33,298 nt of DNA from Haplomitrium mnioides (GCA_049999725.1 JBNGIS010003555.1:1-33298), one strand, 5' to 3'; numbered from the stretch's first letter, positions 19,794 to 30,908 are shown. Numbers and translations: made by a program. Notes: generated by a model not told the origin, from the sequence alone.

Positions 19794-22680
19794 TTGGAAT
19801 TGACATATATGGAGGAATATCCATCATACAATCTACATCTTGAGAGTCAAATGACTCATCTCTCTCTATCAAACCAGGAAAACAAATTTGAGATAGCTTG
19901 CATTGTAGATAGCAGATCTTTGCACACTATATTGCAAGACAAAAAATACTATTTATCGATTAAACCTTCTTTTAGGCCTATGACCATGATCACCGGCGAC
20001 AACCAAATTGAAGAAGTACATGGTCCAGCCACCATACTTTTTCCAAATGGCACCAAACTTGATATCCAATCCACCATTTATGCACTTGCAACAACAAAAA
20101 ATATCATCAGTTTTAGAGATATACGACAAAACGATTTCCACATTCAAACCGGACTTTTTTAGAACACTAAAGTCCTCCATATCTTGAGTCCAACAATAAC
20201 AAGCTTTGGCATACAAGAATCATTCTCGTTATCCCTACCTGGCCTGTACACTACCAAAATTTTCTCATATCATGTCTCTATGACACCAATCTATGCATCC
20301 CTCACATGGCACAACCGTTTGGGACATCCCGACCAAGACATGTTCTATCGCATGAAAAATAATAGCAAGGGCATTCCACAGAATGTGCAACCCTTGCCAT
20401 TGAATACCCCATGCTTAGCATGCGCACAAGGCAAAATCAGAATTGCACCCTCTAACGACAAAACAACAATCACGATTCCTCAATTCCTCGAGAAAATCCA
20501 CGTTGATATCTATGGACCTATCAATCCACCTTCGGGACCCTTCCGATGCTTCCTAATCACCATTGATGCATCATCCAAATGGTCACAAGTATCCCTACTC
20601 ACGACCAAAAAATGGTCTTCTCGAAACTTCTATCTCAAATATTAAAACTCTTGGCACAATTTCTTGATTACCCAATCAGAAATCTGAGAGTAGACAACGC
20701 TGAAGAATTCTCTTCCCAAACATTTGACAACTTTTTCACATCTGCCAGCATAGATATCCAATATTCAGCTCCACATGTACACTTTCAAAATGGCATTGCA
20801 GAATCTGCTATCAAAAGTATACAACTAATAGCAAGACCATTACTTTTGAACTCCAACCTCCCCACCACAGCTTGGGGACACGCAGTCATGCACACAACAT
20901 CCTTACTGCACTATAGACCATCTACATTCAATTAGAACTCCCTATACCAACTCGCAGCCGGAATTCTTGCAAATATCTCGCATCTTTGTACCTTTGGTTG
21001 CCTAGTCCTTGTCCTAATCTTAGGACCATATCAAACAAACATGGGACCCCAACGTGAAAAAGGCATATACATTGGTTTTGAATCTCCTTCTATCATTCGA
21101 TATCTTGAACCTTCAACCTCTGATATGTTTAAGTCTCGATTTGCATACTGTCAATTCTTTGAAGAATCTTTCCCACATATGTTACAAGAGGGCAAAGCTA
21201 ACCTGAGGACAACTTAATCTAGCACCAACACTTGCCATTAGACTTCGATCAATGAAATGGACAATCCAAAACCGAAGTCAAATGACTCCTCCATTTACAA
21301 CCAACATTAATCAAAATGCCTGACGCATTTAACAACGCAGCCAACGTCACCAAATCACACGTTGAAGTAGCCAACGCGTCAGCTCGACTTCAAAAAGTCG
21401 ATGCCCTTGCCACTGAAATACAACCCAAAGAAAAACATGGCAGACCTCAAGGCTCAAAGAATAAATCAAAATCTTTGACATCGTTACACGTTGCGACTGA
21501 CAATGATGAAATAGCAATTGACTATCCCTATATCGGTCACATATGGGACAAAACCTAGACTCCTATGGATGATCTATTCGCATTCTTTGTATCACAATCA
21601 ATAGACAATGATACACCTGACCCTTTATCTGTATAAGAAGCACAATAAAGAACCGATTGGCCTCAATGAGAGATAGCCATAAATTCAGAACTAGACTCTC
21701 TCATACGACAACAAGTATTTGGATCTGTAATGCCAACACTTTCTGACATGCACCTGATAGATTACAAATTTATTTTTGTCCAAAAACACAATGTGAAAGG
21801 CGATGTCATATGATACAAAGCAAGACTAGTGGCCAAAGGATACACTCAAATCCTTGGACATGATTATGACCTCACATACTCATTTGTTATGGACACTATT
21901 ACATACAATATATGATAGTATTTGCTATCCAATGTCATCTCACTATCCACATCATGTACGTCATCACTGCCTACTTATATGGCATCTTGGACACCCTCAT
22001 ATCAAGAATGGCATTTCATATTTAGGAGGACAACAACCACAGTGCAAATGGACCTTTAGTCCCAAATGGCTCAAATACTAAGATTGGACCTTCTGTCTCT
22101 CACGGCCTAAACTCTTAGGTTGGACCTTCTGTCCCTCATGATATGCACTATGAAAATGGACCTTTAGTCTACAAAGGCACAATGAATAAAAATGGACCTT
22201 TTGTCCATAAAGACCTCCTAATGACGCAAAGTCTCAAACAAGATACGTCTTCCTTAAAAGAAGCATTGCTATCTCATGGAAAAGCACTAAACAACTATTA
22301 CGACTACCTCGACTAACCATGCAGAAATCATAACACTCTATGAGGCTAGTAGGGAATGCATTTGGCTTTGACAACTCATTGATCATATCAACATCAATAC
22401 TGGCCAACCTCTACTTCAATCTCCTACAATAATATACAAGGACAATCAACCATGCGTCAACCAAATTGCTCAAGAATTTATTAAGAGCAACAAAATTAAG
22501 CACATTGCCCCTAAATTCTTCTACACCCATGAGCAACACAATGACAAAATAAATGTTCAATGAATAGCAAGCAAAGATAGTATAGTAGATATCTTCACCA
22601 AACCCCTTCTACTTGCTCTATACATAGCACATACTCAAGGGCTCGGTTTAAGAAGATTATTTGAACTACACCAAAATAGC
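19794..22680 (+). pseudogene. pol: Copia element 2 pol: protease, integrase, RT remnant, RNase H
   Basis: Protease: IACIVDSRSLHTIL (about 19893; DSR replaces the usual DSG/DTG), then ATILFPNGTKLDI and NIISFRDIRQNDFHI. Integrase: zinc motif WHNRLGHPDQ...CLACAQGK (about 20308-20430), HVDIYGPI (about 20500), RVDNAEEFS (about 20690), QNGIAESAIKSIQ (about 20790-20825): DDE residues present. A GIYIGF segment lies near 21063. RT: YKARLVAKGYTQILGHDYD (about 21817-21870), then YVITAYLYGILD (about 21957-21990), where the usual first catalytic Asp is Tyr. The rest of RT is missing and replaced by a tandem array (22048-22215). RNase H: NHAEIITLYEASRECIWLRQ (about 22317-22375, frameshifted), KDNQPCVNQIAQEFIKSNK, VDIFTKPL (about 22590). 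Multiple stops. Confidence 0.87.
22048..22215. repeat. About 36-bp tandem array in the copia 2 RT region
   Basis: Five imperfect units of 35-37 bp, each beginning ATGGACCTTTAGTCC or TTGGACCTTCTGTCC (starts near 22048, 22083, 22120, 22156 and 22192). The array lies between the truncated RT (ending near 21995) and the start of RNase H, in place of the RT catalytic block. Confidence 0.75.
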
Positions 22681-23121
22681 AAATAAGAATTGCTTAGACT
22701 ATTTTTTCTGACCTTTAGTCATGAAGATCAAAGCTTGCAAATTCAATCATTTCTTTTTGAAGCTATCTAACTTGTCTAAAATGTCATATAGGTCATCATG
22801 ATAGGAGAATATTACATTTGAAGCTAACATCATTTTATAGACAAATCTCCATAATATAAGTAAGAAGGACGCAACGACACTGTGCAAAAACACCACATAT
22901 TAGCTTTACTATCAAAGCAACATTTTGACATTGACACTTTATTATTTACACACACACTCCACACACTATATTATGTTCATACTTATGAATTATGTGGTGG
23001 CACTCTTTCCCTCGGAAGAAAGCAAGAGGATTTTAATGAGACCACACATAAATAGAATTTCAAATAGGACTTACATAGCAAATAGTCCTAGAATGGCTAA
23101 TTACTAGAAGAAGAGTAAGCT

Positions 23122-23130
23122 AAGAGGGAG
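23122..23130 (+). other. Polypurine tract of copia element 2
   Basis: AAGAGGGAG immediately precedes the 3' LTR at 23131. Confidence 0.7.
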
Positions 23131-23236
23131 TGTTATAGGGACATATATGTACCCTATGTAAGTAGGTTATAGATCACTCAATCCATTCATTCATCTGGAG
23201 ACTCCTATGTGTGTGTGCGGCGCTCATGCAATAACA
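23131..23236 (+). repeat. 3' LTR of copia element 2
   Basis: TGTTATAGGG...CAATAACA, 106 bp, a direct repeat of 16683-16790, followed by the target duplicate TGAAG (23237-23241). Confidence 0.92.
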
Positions 23237-23241
23237 TGAAG

Positions 23242-23640
23242 AAGTTATTTTGAAATAAGGTTGGTTGCACAAACTCTGTGTGTGCACAGACATAGTGCTC
23301 CTTAAAACTTATTTTTTAGAAAAAAATAAAAATAAAAAGTAAGAGGAAAATACCCAAACAGACTAGAAGTCAAGGGAATGAGTTTGGAATTGTAAGGTAT
23401 AGTAACCAACAAAACAAAAAATTGCATGGAATTCAAAGCTCTATTTTCAAGTTCAAGCAAGAAAAAAACTTTCTTTTGTAGTTGAAAATCCATGCACGTA
23501 AAGGTTAAAGTTGGCATGTCAAAGAAGGTATCAGCAATTAAAATTATTTTATAATTAAGAGAATCATATATACAAAGGAGTCATAGTTTAGATTCAAAAA
23601 GGCAGTGGCTATAAAGATTTACTTAAGAGTGTAAACAAGA
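23242..23640. other. Left subterminal region of copy B after copia 2
   Basis: AT-rich, no gene seen. It continues the sequence broken off at 16682. A reading frame at 23302-23517 (minus) is hydrophobic low-complexity and unsupported. Confidence 0.5.
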
Positions 23641-23799
23641 AACATCTCCAAGTTTTTGTCTAGAGTCTACCAAACAAAGGTTTTGAGTTCTATAAGAGAG
23701 TCTTTGACGTGTGTAGAATCTAAGTTCTACATGATAGTCTTTGTATGTAGAGGCTTGAGAGTTATATATCAGAAGTAGAACGTGTCAAAGGCTTGGACT

Positions 23800-23960
23800 T
23801 CCACTCCAAAGTCTATGTGCGTAAAAGAATCTAAGCTCAACATCTAAACACTCCACCCCAAAGTCTATATGCATATAGGAATCCAAGATCAACATTTGAA
23901 CACTCTACTCCAAAATTAATGAGCACATAGGAATCTAAGCTCAACATTTAAACACTCCGT
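23800..23960. repeat. 52-bp tandem array, left subterminal (copy B)
   Basis: Three consecutive 52-bp units starting with AAGTCTATGTGCGTAAAAG, AAGTCTATATGCATATAGG and AAATTAATGAGCACATAGG, each continuing AATCTAAGCTCAACAT and ACACTCC. Less regular related units extend back to about 23655. Confidence 0.75.
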
Positions 23961-24002
23961 AGCAAAGACAATCATGAACATAGGTTTTACATTCTGTATT
24001 AG

Positions 24003-24261
24003 AGTCTTTGCGCATACAAGGTTTTGACTTATGCATCAAAGTCTATACGTGTAGAGGGTTAAGACTTCTACAACAGAGTATACAAGCACTAAAAGTTCTA
24101 TTTTTTGCAACAAACTCTTGGTCTGTAAAAGATTTTGTTTTCTACTTTGGAATCTAAAAGTAAAAGGGGTACAAAGCTCTACATTTGAGTCAAAGCATGC
24201 TGAAGGTTTCCAGTTTTGCATCAAAGTCCTTACAAGCAAAAGATTAGTAGTCAATTTAGGC
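24003..24261. repeat. 37-bp tandem array, left subterminal (copy B)
   Basis: Seven consecutive units of exactly 37 bp, starting AGTCTTTGCGCATACAAGG, AGTCTATACGTGTAGAGG, AGTATACAAGCACTAAAAG and so on. The palindromic core sits at the same place in each. The array begins just beyond the transposase 3' end, in either a last intron or the 3' flank. Confidence 0.8.
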
Positions 24262-25338
24262 AGATGCTTTAGCCATATAAAAGCATTAAACTTGTTTTGG
24301 GTTTGGAGGTTCCTCATCAAGTGACAACACTTTGAGGACCTTGGCAATCCAAAATGGTATGCTCTTAGAATCAAGAGATGCAACAACACAAATAAACATT
24401 TTGGCTTTCACCCTATGTAGGTCGTAGCAATTGTTACTTATGTTGTCCTTTATTGCAAAGACCACTTTCTCGGCGTCAACTTCTCTTTCTTCCTTTTGAG
24501 GTCGTTTGATTTCAGAATATGCCTTGAGAGGAATCAATATTGAACTTAAAGTTTCTCTGTCTACTTCAAGCAAGCTTTTGAGTTGACAAATACCATCTGA
24601 AAGTAACCCAAAATTCATCTATTGAAAATTGTTTGCTCTAAATCTTTGCCTTGGAATCATTCAGCTAGAACTTGAATTGTTGATTAAAGGTAATATCATG
24701 TATCGTTTGAACCAAAGAGGGACATTGTTGCAAAAATGTTTTAAAATCCCAAGTTTCCATCAAAAGTGTTGCCTGAAGTTTAGGATTGTAGGATAATTGT
24801 AGCACTTCTTTAAGATTTGTAATTGTGAAAGCTTTGACATGCTTCAAACATTTCGATAATTTGCTGAACATTTGATCAATTTGATCATGAGTATGGCCAA
24901 CTATGAGAAATCCCACCTGAATATTTTGGGAAACATTCTTGGCAATAAGGAAACTAAGATATCTAAATAAGATGAAATTCTTATTCTCTTGTGTCGTGTT
25001 GTCCAACTGAAGATACAAAGTTTGAGGTTCTATTGAGCATTGTCACTATCAAATTGGAGTTACTTCTCATGTTTCTGTAAGTTAAAAAGACTTTTGAAGA
25101 AAGTACATGATTGAATATTAAGGTACTAACAACATGCCAACCACCAAACAATCTTTATCAATGTTTTTTGGTGGCAAAGGCCAATGTGAAATAGCTGTTT
25201 TCTTTTGATCCATTCTATTGATGGCAATTCCCAAGTACTTTTGATCGTCGGCACAACATTTTCTTCGATGGTTTGCAAGTTTTGTTCGTTCTTTCATTTG
25301 TTGGTCATGATGAAGAAACAATTGGCAATTATATTTGA

Positions 25339-26211
25339 CTGCAATATCACAAGACATCAAAGAGATAAAAGTAATTCAATAAAACATGTGTTGATGTTTT
25401 GAGCTTAAAAAAACCTCAAGTGCTCAAAATATTCAAATCAGCTTCAACAAATGTTTGGATTGGTAGAGGTGAAAATTTATAAAAGGATTAAAAATAAACT
25501 TGAGTTAATTTAAATATAGGAGAATCTGAATAAAATTTACAATAAGCACTTGTTTTTTACTTGAAATAAGCAAAAATTTTGAAAGGAGAAAAACAAGATT
25601 TATGCACAACGGGTCACAAATTGGAACTTCAATTTCAAAGGTAGCTTGGATTCTTTGTTTGCAAAAGATTAAAAAAACAATAGCACATTCTATGTGCACA
25701 TAAGATCAGTGGAAACAATAATTTATCGTATGCGCGTATAGAACCAAAAGCAACAATATCAACATCTTAACTTGCCTTGACTGTTCTCACAATTGGATTT
25801 GAAAGAAACAAGAGCAAAACCTATGCATACATAGGATTTGCAAACAACTAAAATGATTTTTGATATTGTTTATCTAGCAATGGGATCTTCATTCAAAGCA
25901 TTAATAGCAAAACTCGATGCAAGGCTAAGGTCACAACCAACAATCAGATCCATTTCCTTGCTTTTTTTTTACTCTCGACATGGTTTGGATTCAAACTAAA
26001 AGCAAGAGACACTTTACGAGCATAGAGTTTGTCTTGACAACTCATGTTGCTAAGGTTTATTTGACTTGAAACTTGTTTGTGAAACAACTTAACAAAACAA
26101 ATGTCTTTTGGCACTAAGTTGAGAAAGTAAAAGATCTCTGGAAGTAAGCTTTGAATCTCATAAAAAGAGCATCGAATAACCATAGGTTTCAAAAGAGAAG
26201 AAATTTGTTAT
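25339..26211 (-). other. Transposase intron with dispersed palindromic cores (copy B)
   Basis: The acceptor is ATATTGCAG before 25338. The donor side reads ACAAAG|ATAAC where copy A has AAAG|GTAAC, so the donor GT is lost. Cores occur at about 25690 (CTATGTGCACATAAG), 25728 (CGTATGCGCGTATAG), 25821 (CCTATGCATACATAGG) and 26017 (TTTACGAGCATAG). The region aligns with 1-669. No gene is seen in it. Confidence 0.55.
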
Positions 26212-27552
26212 CTTTGTTGGAATCCAAGACGGATTTTTCGTGCAATAACTTTATTTCTTTGCATATTTCACAAACAACAAATCTATTGCATTTTGGAGTT
26301 TTAATATTTGGAAATTGAGTTCTCCAATGTTTTGCAAAACCCAAAAAACTAAGAATGCAACTGAGATCTTTCTCTTTCAAATAAGTTGTGTAGTAGTCAT
26401 AAACTTCTCATTTTGTAAAATTATCAGGCAAGTTATAAGCTTCGTGAGTGGGCATTCTCTCGCATTGTCTTTGAAAAACATTGTCCATCCATTCACGCAC
26501 AAATACTCCTTTAGCAAGTAGTTCTCTATTTCCAAAAATGCCTCTAGGATTTATGTTTTTGAGATTCTGAATCCTTTGGATTCTATCATTCCCTATTGAT
26601 AATATTAATTTGAAGGCTTTTCTACATACAACGGTACCTCTAGGCAAAGTGAATCGATTATCAACATCAGAGTCTTTTCTTGGTATTCCCCACTGCAATG
26701 TGATATCTCGATTCTTCATGCTTTGTCGAAAATACGTTTCTCTCACAGTTTTCAAAAAATTTGTCGTGCACAACAACAAACAATTGTTTTGACAACATGA
26801 AATTCTCCTCAAGTTCAAAATTGACATTGGACTGAGCTTTTTCCTCACAAAGCTTTTGTCATGATGGACTTTCCGCAAAGAATTTTCACATAAAGTGTTT
26901 ACCCATTTGGGTTTTGGCCTAGACAAAGAATTTTTATGTAGTCTCAATGGATTCGGTCCATAGGAAAATCCAACCATCAAAGATAATTTATCATCTTGAA
27001 AATCTTGAGCATCTTCCAAAATATTGTTTGTTCTTTCGAAATAAGTTTATGAATGATGAAGACCATCTTGAGAATTGGGAGAACTGGACTAGACCAAAAT
27101 AGAGTCTTCATCAATATCTTAAACATTAGAAAATGTTTTTTGTAAAATAATCGGTCCCCTTTGTAATAGCTCTAAGGAAATGTTGATTGATTGAGACATT
27201 TTGATGGAATCATTTCCTAAATTGTTATTTGAAGATTCCTCCAAAAGAACTCAGTTTCTGAAAGATTTCCCTATCTTTTTCACAGATCCAACTTCAGTAG
27301 AGATCACTCGTTGTTTGAGTGGTGCTATTGTGACAATAAATAATCTCCAAAATTGAATATGTCCACATACTCTATGCTTTTGTTTTTTGGACATCAACAC
27401 ATTTGGATCTTGAACATTGTTGTTTTCATTTGATGAGAATGAAAAAAGGTCCACAACCATTTGGAATTTCTCACTTGAACGTCTTTTTGTTGATCTGTTG
27501 GAGTAGTTAAAAGAAAGATTCAATTTTGAACATTTGATTGGAAAACAAAGAT

Positions 27553-27672
27553 CCAATGTGTGTAAAAGAAAAAGTTTTGGATCCTATGCGGGCATTGGGT
27601 TCTCTCTGTGACCCATTGTGTGCAAGTTGTTCACTCCTTGACCCTATGCGTGCATAAGGTTCACTTGCTCGA
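27553..27672. repeat. 30-bp tandem array in transposase exon 1 (copy B)
   Basis: Four units of 30 bp begin at 27553, 27583, 27613 and 27643. Examples of unit starts are CCTATGCGGGCATTGGGTTC and CCTATGCGTGCATAAGGTTC. On the minus strand they read ASEPYARIGS, RSEQLAHNGS, QREPNARIGS and KTFSFTHIGS. The period keeps the reading frame. Confidence 0.82.
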
Positions 27673-27743
27673 TCTTTATGGGCAGAGCTATCTGACTCAA
27701 AAAACACCATATTTTTCCCCAAAATACTTTCCATCACATACAC

Positions 27744-28298
27744 TTACCTCAACAGAACAACGATTAGAAACTACTTTTTTGGGAACATTAATCATGAAAT
27801 TCTAACCTCTTCTTGCATTTGAAAACTCTAGCGATTGATAAATAACAATAAAAACAAATCAATTTGAAGAAAATATTTTAGCAAATATTTTCAACTTCTA
27901 CCAGTGTACCCAGAAAATATTCTTTTGAAGAAAATTCACAAAACGACAAAATTATAAAATTTTTGTGAAGGAAATGAAAAAAAGAAATCGAAAAGATAAA
28001 AACGAGCAATTCTTTATATACTAACTTTTTCTTTTTTGGCACTATACGAACCTATGTGTCAAGAGCTCCATGAATCATTTTTTGGCTAGAAAATGCATTT
28101 TTTGAAATTTTAGCATAGAAAGAGCAACAATGGAAAGTTTCTTTCCATTATTGCTAGTACACTTTCTTGTTTTTGTTTTCTTGTCATCATTGCCTTTGCA
28201 GCTTCTTGTCAATTTTCCATTTTTTTCCTTTCTCTTATAGCGAAATTTTTTGGTGAGATGTTTAATCTTAAATTTTACTCTTTTTCACTTTGGAGAAA
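27744..28298. promoter_or_regulatory. Divergent intergenic/promoter region of copy B
   Basis: About 550 bp between the start of the transposase and the ATG of ORF2, so it should hold both promoters. A TATA-like TCTTTATATACTA lies at 28011-28023, about 275 bp before the ORF2 ATG. The rest is AT-rich with T-runs. Promoter function is inferred from position only. Confidence 0.4.
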
Positions 28299-28711
28299 AT
28301 GACATCAGACGCCAATGCTCTTAAACCATCTGAACCAAAGTCTTATAGGTATTCAAATGTTCAGAAGGTTATGGAGCCACAAAAACTAGACTTTGAATGG
28401 CTAGTTTGTTGTGGAACGATGAAGGACATGGACCATCACCTTTACCTTTTTGCCGATGATGGTGAAAAATTGAACATTGACCTTCTAGTGCAAGTTGCCA
28501 TGATTCGAGAGGGGCATAGAGCCCATATGGGGATGCTTGTGCAGTCTAAATGATCAATTACTCTCTTCAAGGCCTTAAGAAAGAAATTTTGCTTCAAGGA
28601 GATGAAGCCATAGGACATCTTCACCAAGCATCTGTAGTCGGCTCTCGACGATGGCAACGTGAGATGAGAAAGCTTTTTTTCATTCATTTAAATTATTTTG
28701 CTGCAAAGAAG

Positions 28712-29017
28712 TTCATGTGCATAGGAGCTTCCAAGTCCATACATGCAGAGACTCAGGAGTCCATGCTTGTAGGAATTTTTGAGTCCATGCGCACTTGGAG
28801 ACAAGAGTCTGTGCCCGAACGGACTCCCGAGTCTATGCTTGCAAGAACTCGTGAGTTCCTTAGTGCATGGACTCGTGAGTCCATGTGAGTTTGGACTTGG
28901 GAGTCCGTGCGTGAATGGACTCCCAAGTCCATGCGCGCATGGACTTGTGAGTCCGTACACGCATGGACTCGTGAGTCCATTTGCGCATGGACTTGCGAGT
29001 TCTTAAGCACTTGGACT
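28712..29017. repeat. 24-bp tandem array, ORF2 intron 1 (copy B)
   Basis: Twelve full 24-bp units (starts 28712, 28736, 28760 ... 28976) and a partial one. The cleanest, at 28928, contains the palindrome AGTCCATGCGCGCATGGACT. Because 24 is divisible by three and stops are rare in the unit, both strands show long spurious repetitive reading frames here. Confidence 0.9.
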
Positions 29018-30186
29018 ACTTTGCAACTTTGGGCTTAGACCATAAGTTGAAACACTCTTTTCAATTTATGTTTAGTCATTGACATTTTTGTTTTAGTTCA
29101 CTCAATACTTGTTGGACTTTGTCAACGCCTACCCGGACGCGAAGCGAGTGGAAAGGAACTTCATAAAGTTTGCCATCAATATCAAATTTTTGAACGTCAA
29201 GACAGACATGCATGTCCAACAACTTGTACCATATCCAAGTGTTGATTTGATGACATTGGCAGCAACAAAAGGACCATCTGCTACAAAAAAAGAGAAAAGA
29301 GGTGGAGCTAGGCGAGGCTCCAAAAGAAAAGAAGTAGGCATTACCAAGGAAAAAGCATGTGCCCCCACCACCTGTTGAGGAAGCATAAGTCCCCTCCGCA
29401 CCTCCCATCAAATCTTCTTCTGCTGCCCCCTCATCCTCAATTGCTAGCAGCTCATACGAGGAAGAAGAGTCAGAGCTAGTATAGGCTCCAACCTCTAGAT
29501 CAAAATGGCAAACTCACAAGGGGCTTCGAACATTCCAAGAGCGAGAGCAAGTGGATCTTCAGATAGTGTCTGAGGAAGACAAGAATAAGATTCGGGAGTT
29601 TGCCATCTAGCAAATTAGAGTCCGTGAGGAAGCAATCACCATTCGACTAGAGAATTTAAACCTTTCAAAACCTAGAATAGACAACTAGGGGTCATTCTAC
29701 ATTAGGAGGTTAAATGAGACATTAGAAGGTTAAATGAGACATTAAGAGGTTACATTATAGAGTTTCTAGCGCAAAGAATGCTCACAAATTAGTATGAGCA
29801 CAGCTTTTTTATCATTATGGTGGACTCAAAGTGCGGGTTGAAAGACAAGTTAGAGTTTGACTTGAGGAACCCTGACAAATACCGATATAAGATTGCAGGA
29901 GGAAATTATAGTGCTGCCATAGGCAGCTTTTAATCACAAAATATGGAGCAAAAAATCCCATGCTATTGCTTTGTAATTGCTATGTCTACATGAGGCTCAC
30001 ACCAACAGAAGCACGTGTCTTTGCAATAGATGACAGCTACAACCAATGGTACAAGTTGGTGATGACATCTATCCAGAAGGTCAAATATTGGTATTAAAGA
30101 TACATGGAGAGTGGGATGGTGTCATCCCAAAAATTAAAAAGAGAGTTAGTGCTTAAGACTTTGGAGATAAAGCCAAGTCCACTCTT

Positions 30187-30258
30187 CTTCTTTTTTTTTT
30201 CTTTTTTGGACCGAAAGTTAACAGCTTTATTAACTTTCAAGCATCAAAAGAACTTGAG
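30187..30258 (-). mobile_element. 5'-truncated non-LTR retroinsertion with target duplication
   Basis: A 72-bp insert between two identical 17-bp copies of AAGCCAAGTCCACTCTT (30170-30186 and 30259-30275). On the minus strand it ends in an A-rich tail (AAAAAAGAAAAAAAAAA) preceded by TTAATAAAGCTGTTAACTTT, that is, a 3' end with an AATAAA-type signal. A long target duplication plus a poly(A) tail is the mark of LINE-type target-primed reverse transcription. It could be a LINE 3' fragment or a short retrocopy. It interrupts ORF2 exon 2. Confidence 0.85.
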
Positions 30259-30742
30259 AAGCCAAGTCCACTCTTGAGAAGACCATCACTTCTCAAGACT
30301 ATTGGTTCCAATTAGCGTTTAGGAGTGGAGAGCTCTAGGAGTTACAATAGAGCATTTTTTTGATGTGGGAGAAGAACACTATAAAGAGCCAAAAACCAAA
30401 GGCCAAAGGATCTTTAAGGATAGAAGACATGAAGTGGACTCCGTGGAGGTCCCTTTAGGGTCTTCCGGACAAAATCAAAATTTTTGTTTTGAAACGTGTG
30501 AAAGTCGTAGAGCTTTCAATTGAAAAAATGAGAGACATAAGGTTTTAGCGGTCATGGTGAAGTATTTTTGCTTGAAGGTGTACTGCAAAATGTGGGAAGA
30601 AGCAAGGATGGAGTATCCCATCCACACCGAAGAGTCGAAGATGTCATAGTTTTATTCGAGTTTTGAGAAATTATTGGTTAGTGTTTTTTTTTCAATTTTA
30701 TTTCCAAATTTGATTTTAGCCTTTTTTTGAAAGGTTGGAGAG

Positions 30743-30908
30743 TCTATGCGCACAAGGACTCTCAAGTCCCTGTGCACATTGACTACTGAGTCCATGCGCG
30801 CATGGACTCTCTTGTCCATGCAAGCATTGACTCTCAAGAGTCCATGTGCGCATGAACTCGAGAGTCCCTACGCGCTTGGACTCAAGAGTCTAGGCACGTA
30901 TGGACTCC
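30743..30908. repeat. 24-bp tandem array, ORF2 intron 2 (copy B)
   Basis: About seven units of the same 24-bp family as 28712-29017, one stretched to 26 bp. The clearest unit reads TCCATGCGCGCATGGACTCT. It lies in what I infer to be the second intron of ORF2. Confidence 0.85.

Larger units (their letters stand above)
16683..23236 (+). mobile_element. Ty1/copia element 2, complete with target duplication, dead
   Basis: A 6.55-kb element with direct LTRs at 16683-16790 and 23131-23236 and the 5-bp duplication TGAAG at 16678-16682 and 23237-23241. It has UBN2-type gag, a zinc knuckle, protease, integrase, RT remains and RNase H in copia order. It is inserted in the left subterminal region of copy B. 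The 5' LTR end reads ATA where the 3' LTR reads ACA. The LTRs are very short for a plant copia element, and about 2 kb of leader separates the 5' LTR from gag. Confidence 0.93.
24289..27743 (-). pseudogene. DDE-type transposase (DUF7869-like), copy B
   Basis: The best-preserved transposase copy, on the minus strand. Exon 1 has ATG near 27734-27743, with 10-residue repeats at 27672-27553. The exon at about 27019-26212 has a cysteine segment (RRISCCQNNCLLLC), AFKLILSIGNDRIQRIQN and KTPKCNRFVVCEIC. An intron spans 26211-25339. Exon 25338 to about 25124 has YLGIAINRMDQKKT, where related proteins have IDGMDQ; Asn replaces Asp at 25217-25219. The exon from about 25074 has LYLQLDNTTQENKN (Asp at 25001-25003) and FLIVGHTHDQIDQMFSK (24898-24866), which I take as the other acidic catalytic positions. 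The C-terminal part includes PFWIAKVLKV (about 24360). Stops, frameshifts and a mutated donor kill it. The family call is from remembered motifs. Confidence 0.65.

Noticed and set aside
23302-23517. 71-residue hydrophobic minus-strand ORF
   Set aside because: It lies in an AT-rich subterminal region and has a biased composition typical of chance ORFs there.
28688-29010. Overlapping repetitive reading frames on both strands (His-Gly-Leu-Ser-Pro type)
   Set aside because: They are readings of the 24-bp array; a period divisible by three with few stops opens several frames. Splice sites place the array in an intron.
28712-29017. Possible CRISPR-like array
   Set aside because: Units are contiguous 24-mers with no unique spacers, and the context is a plant transposon intron.
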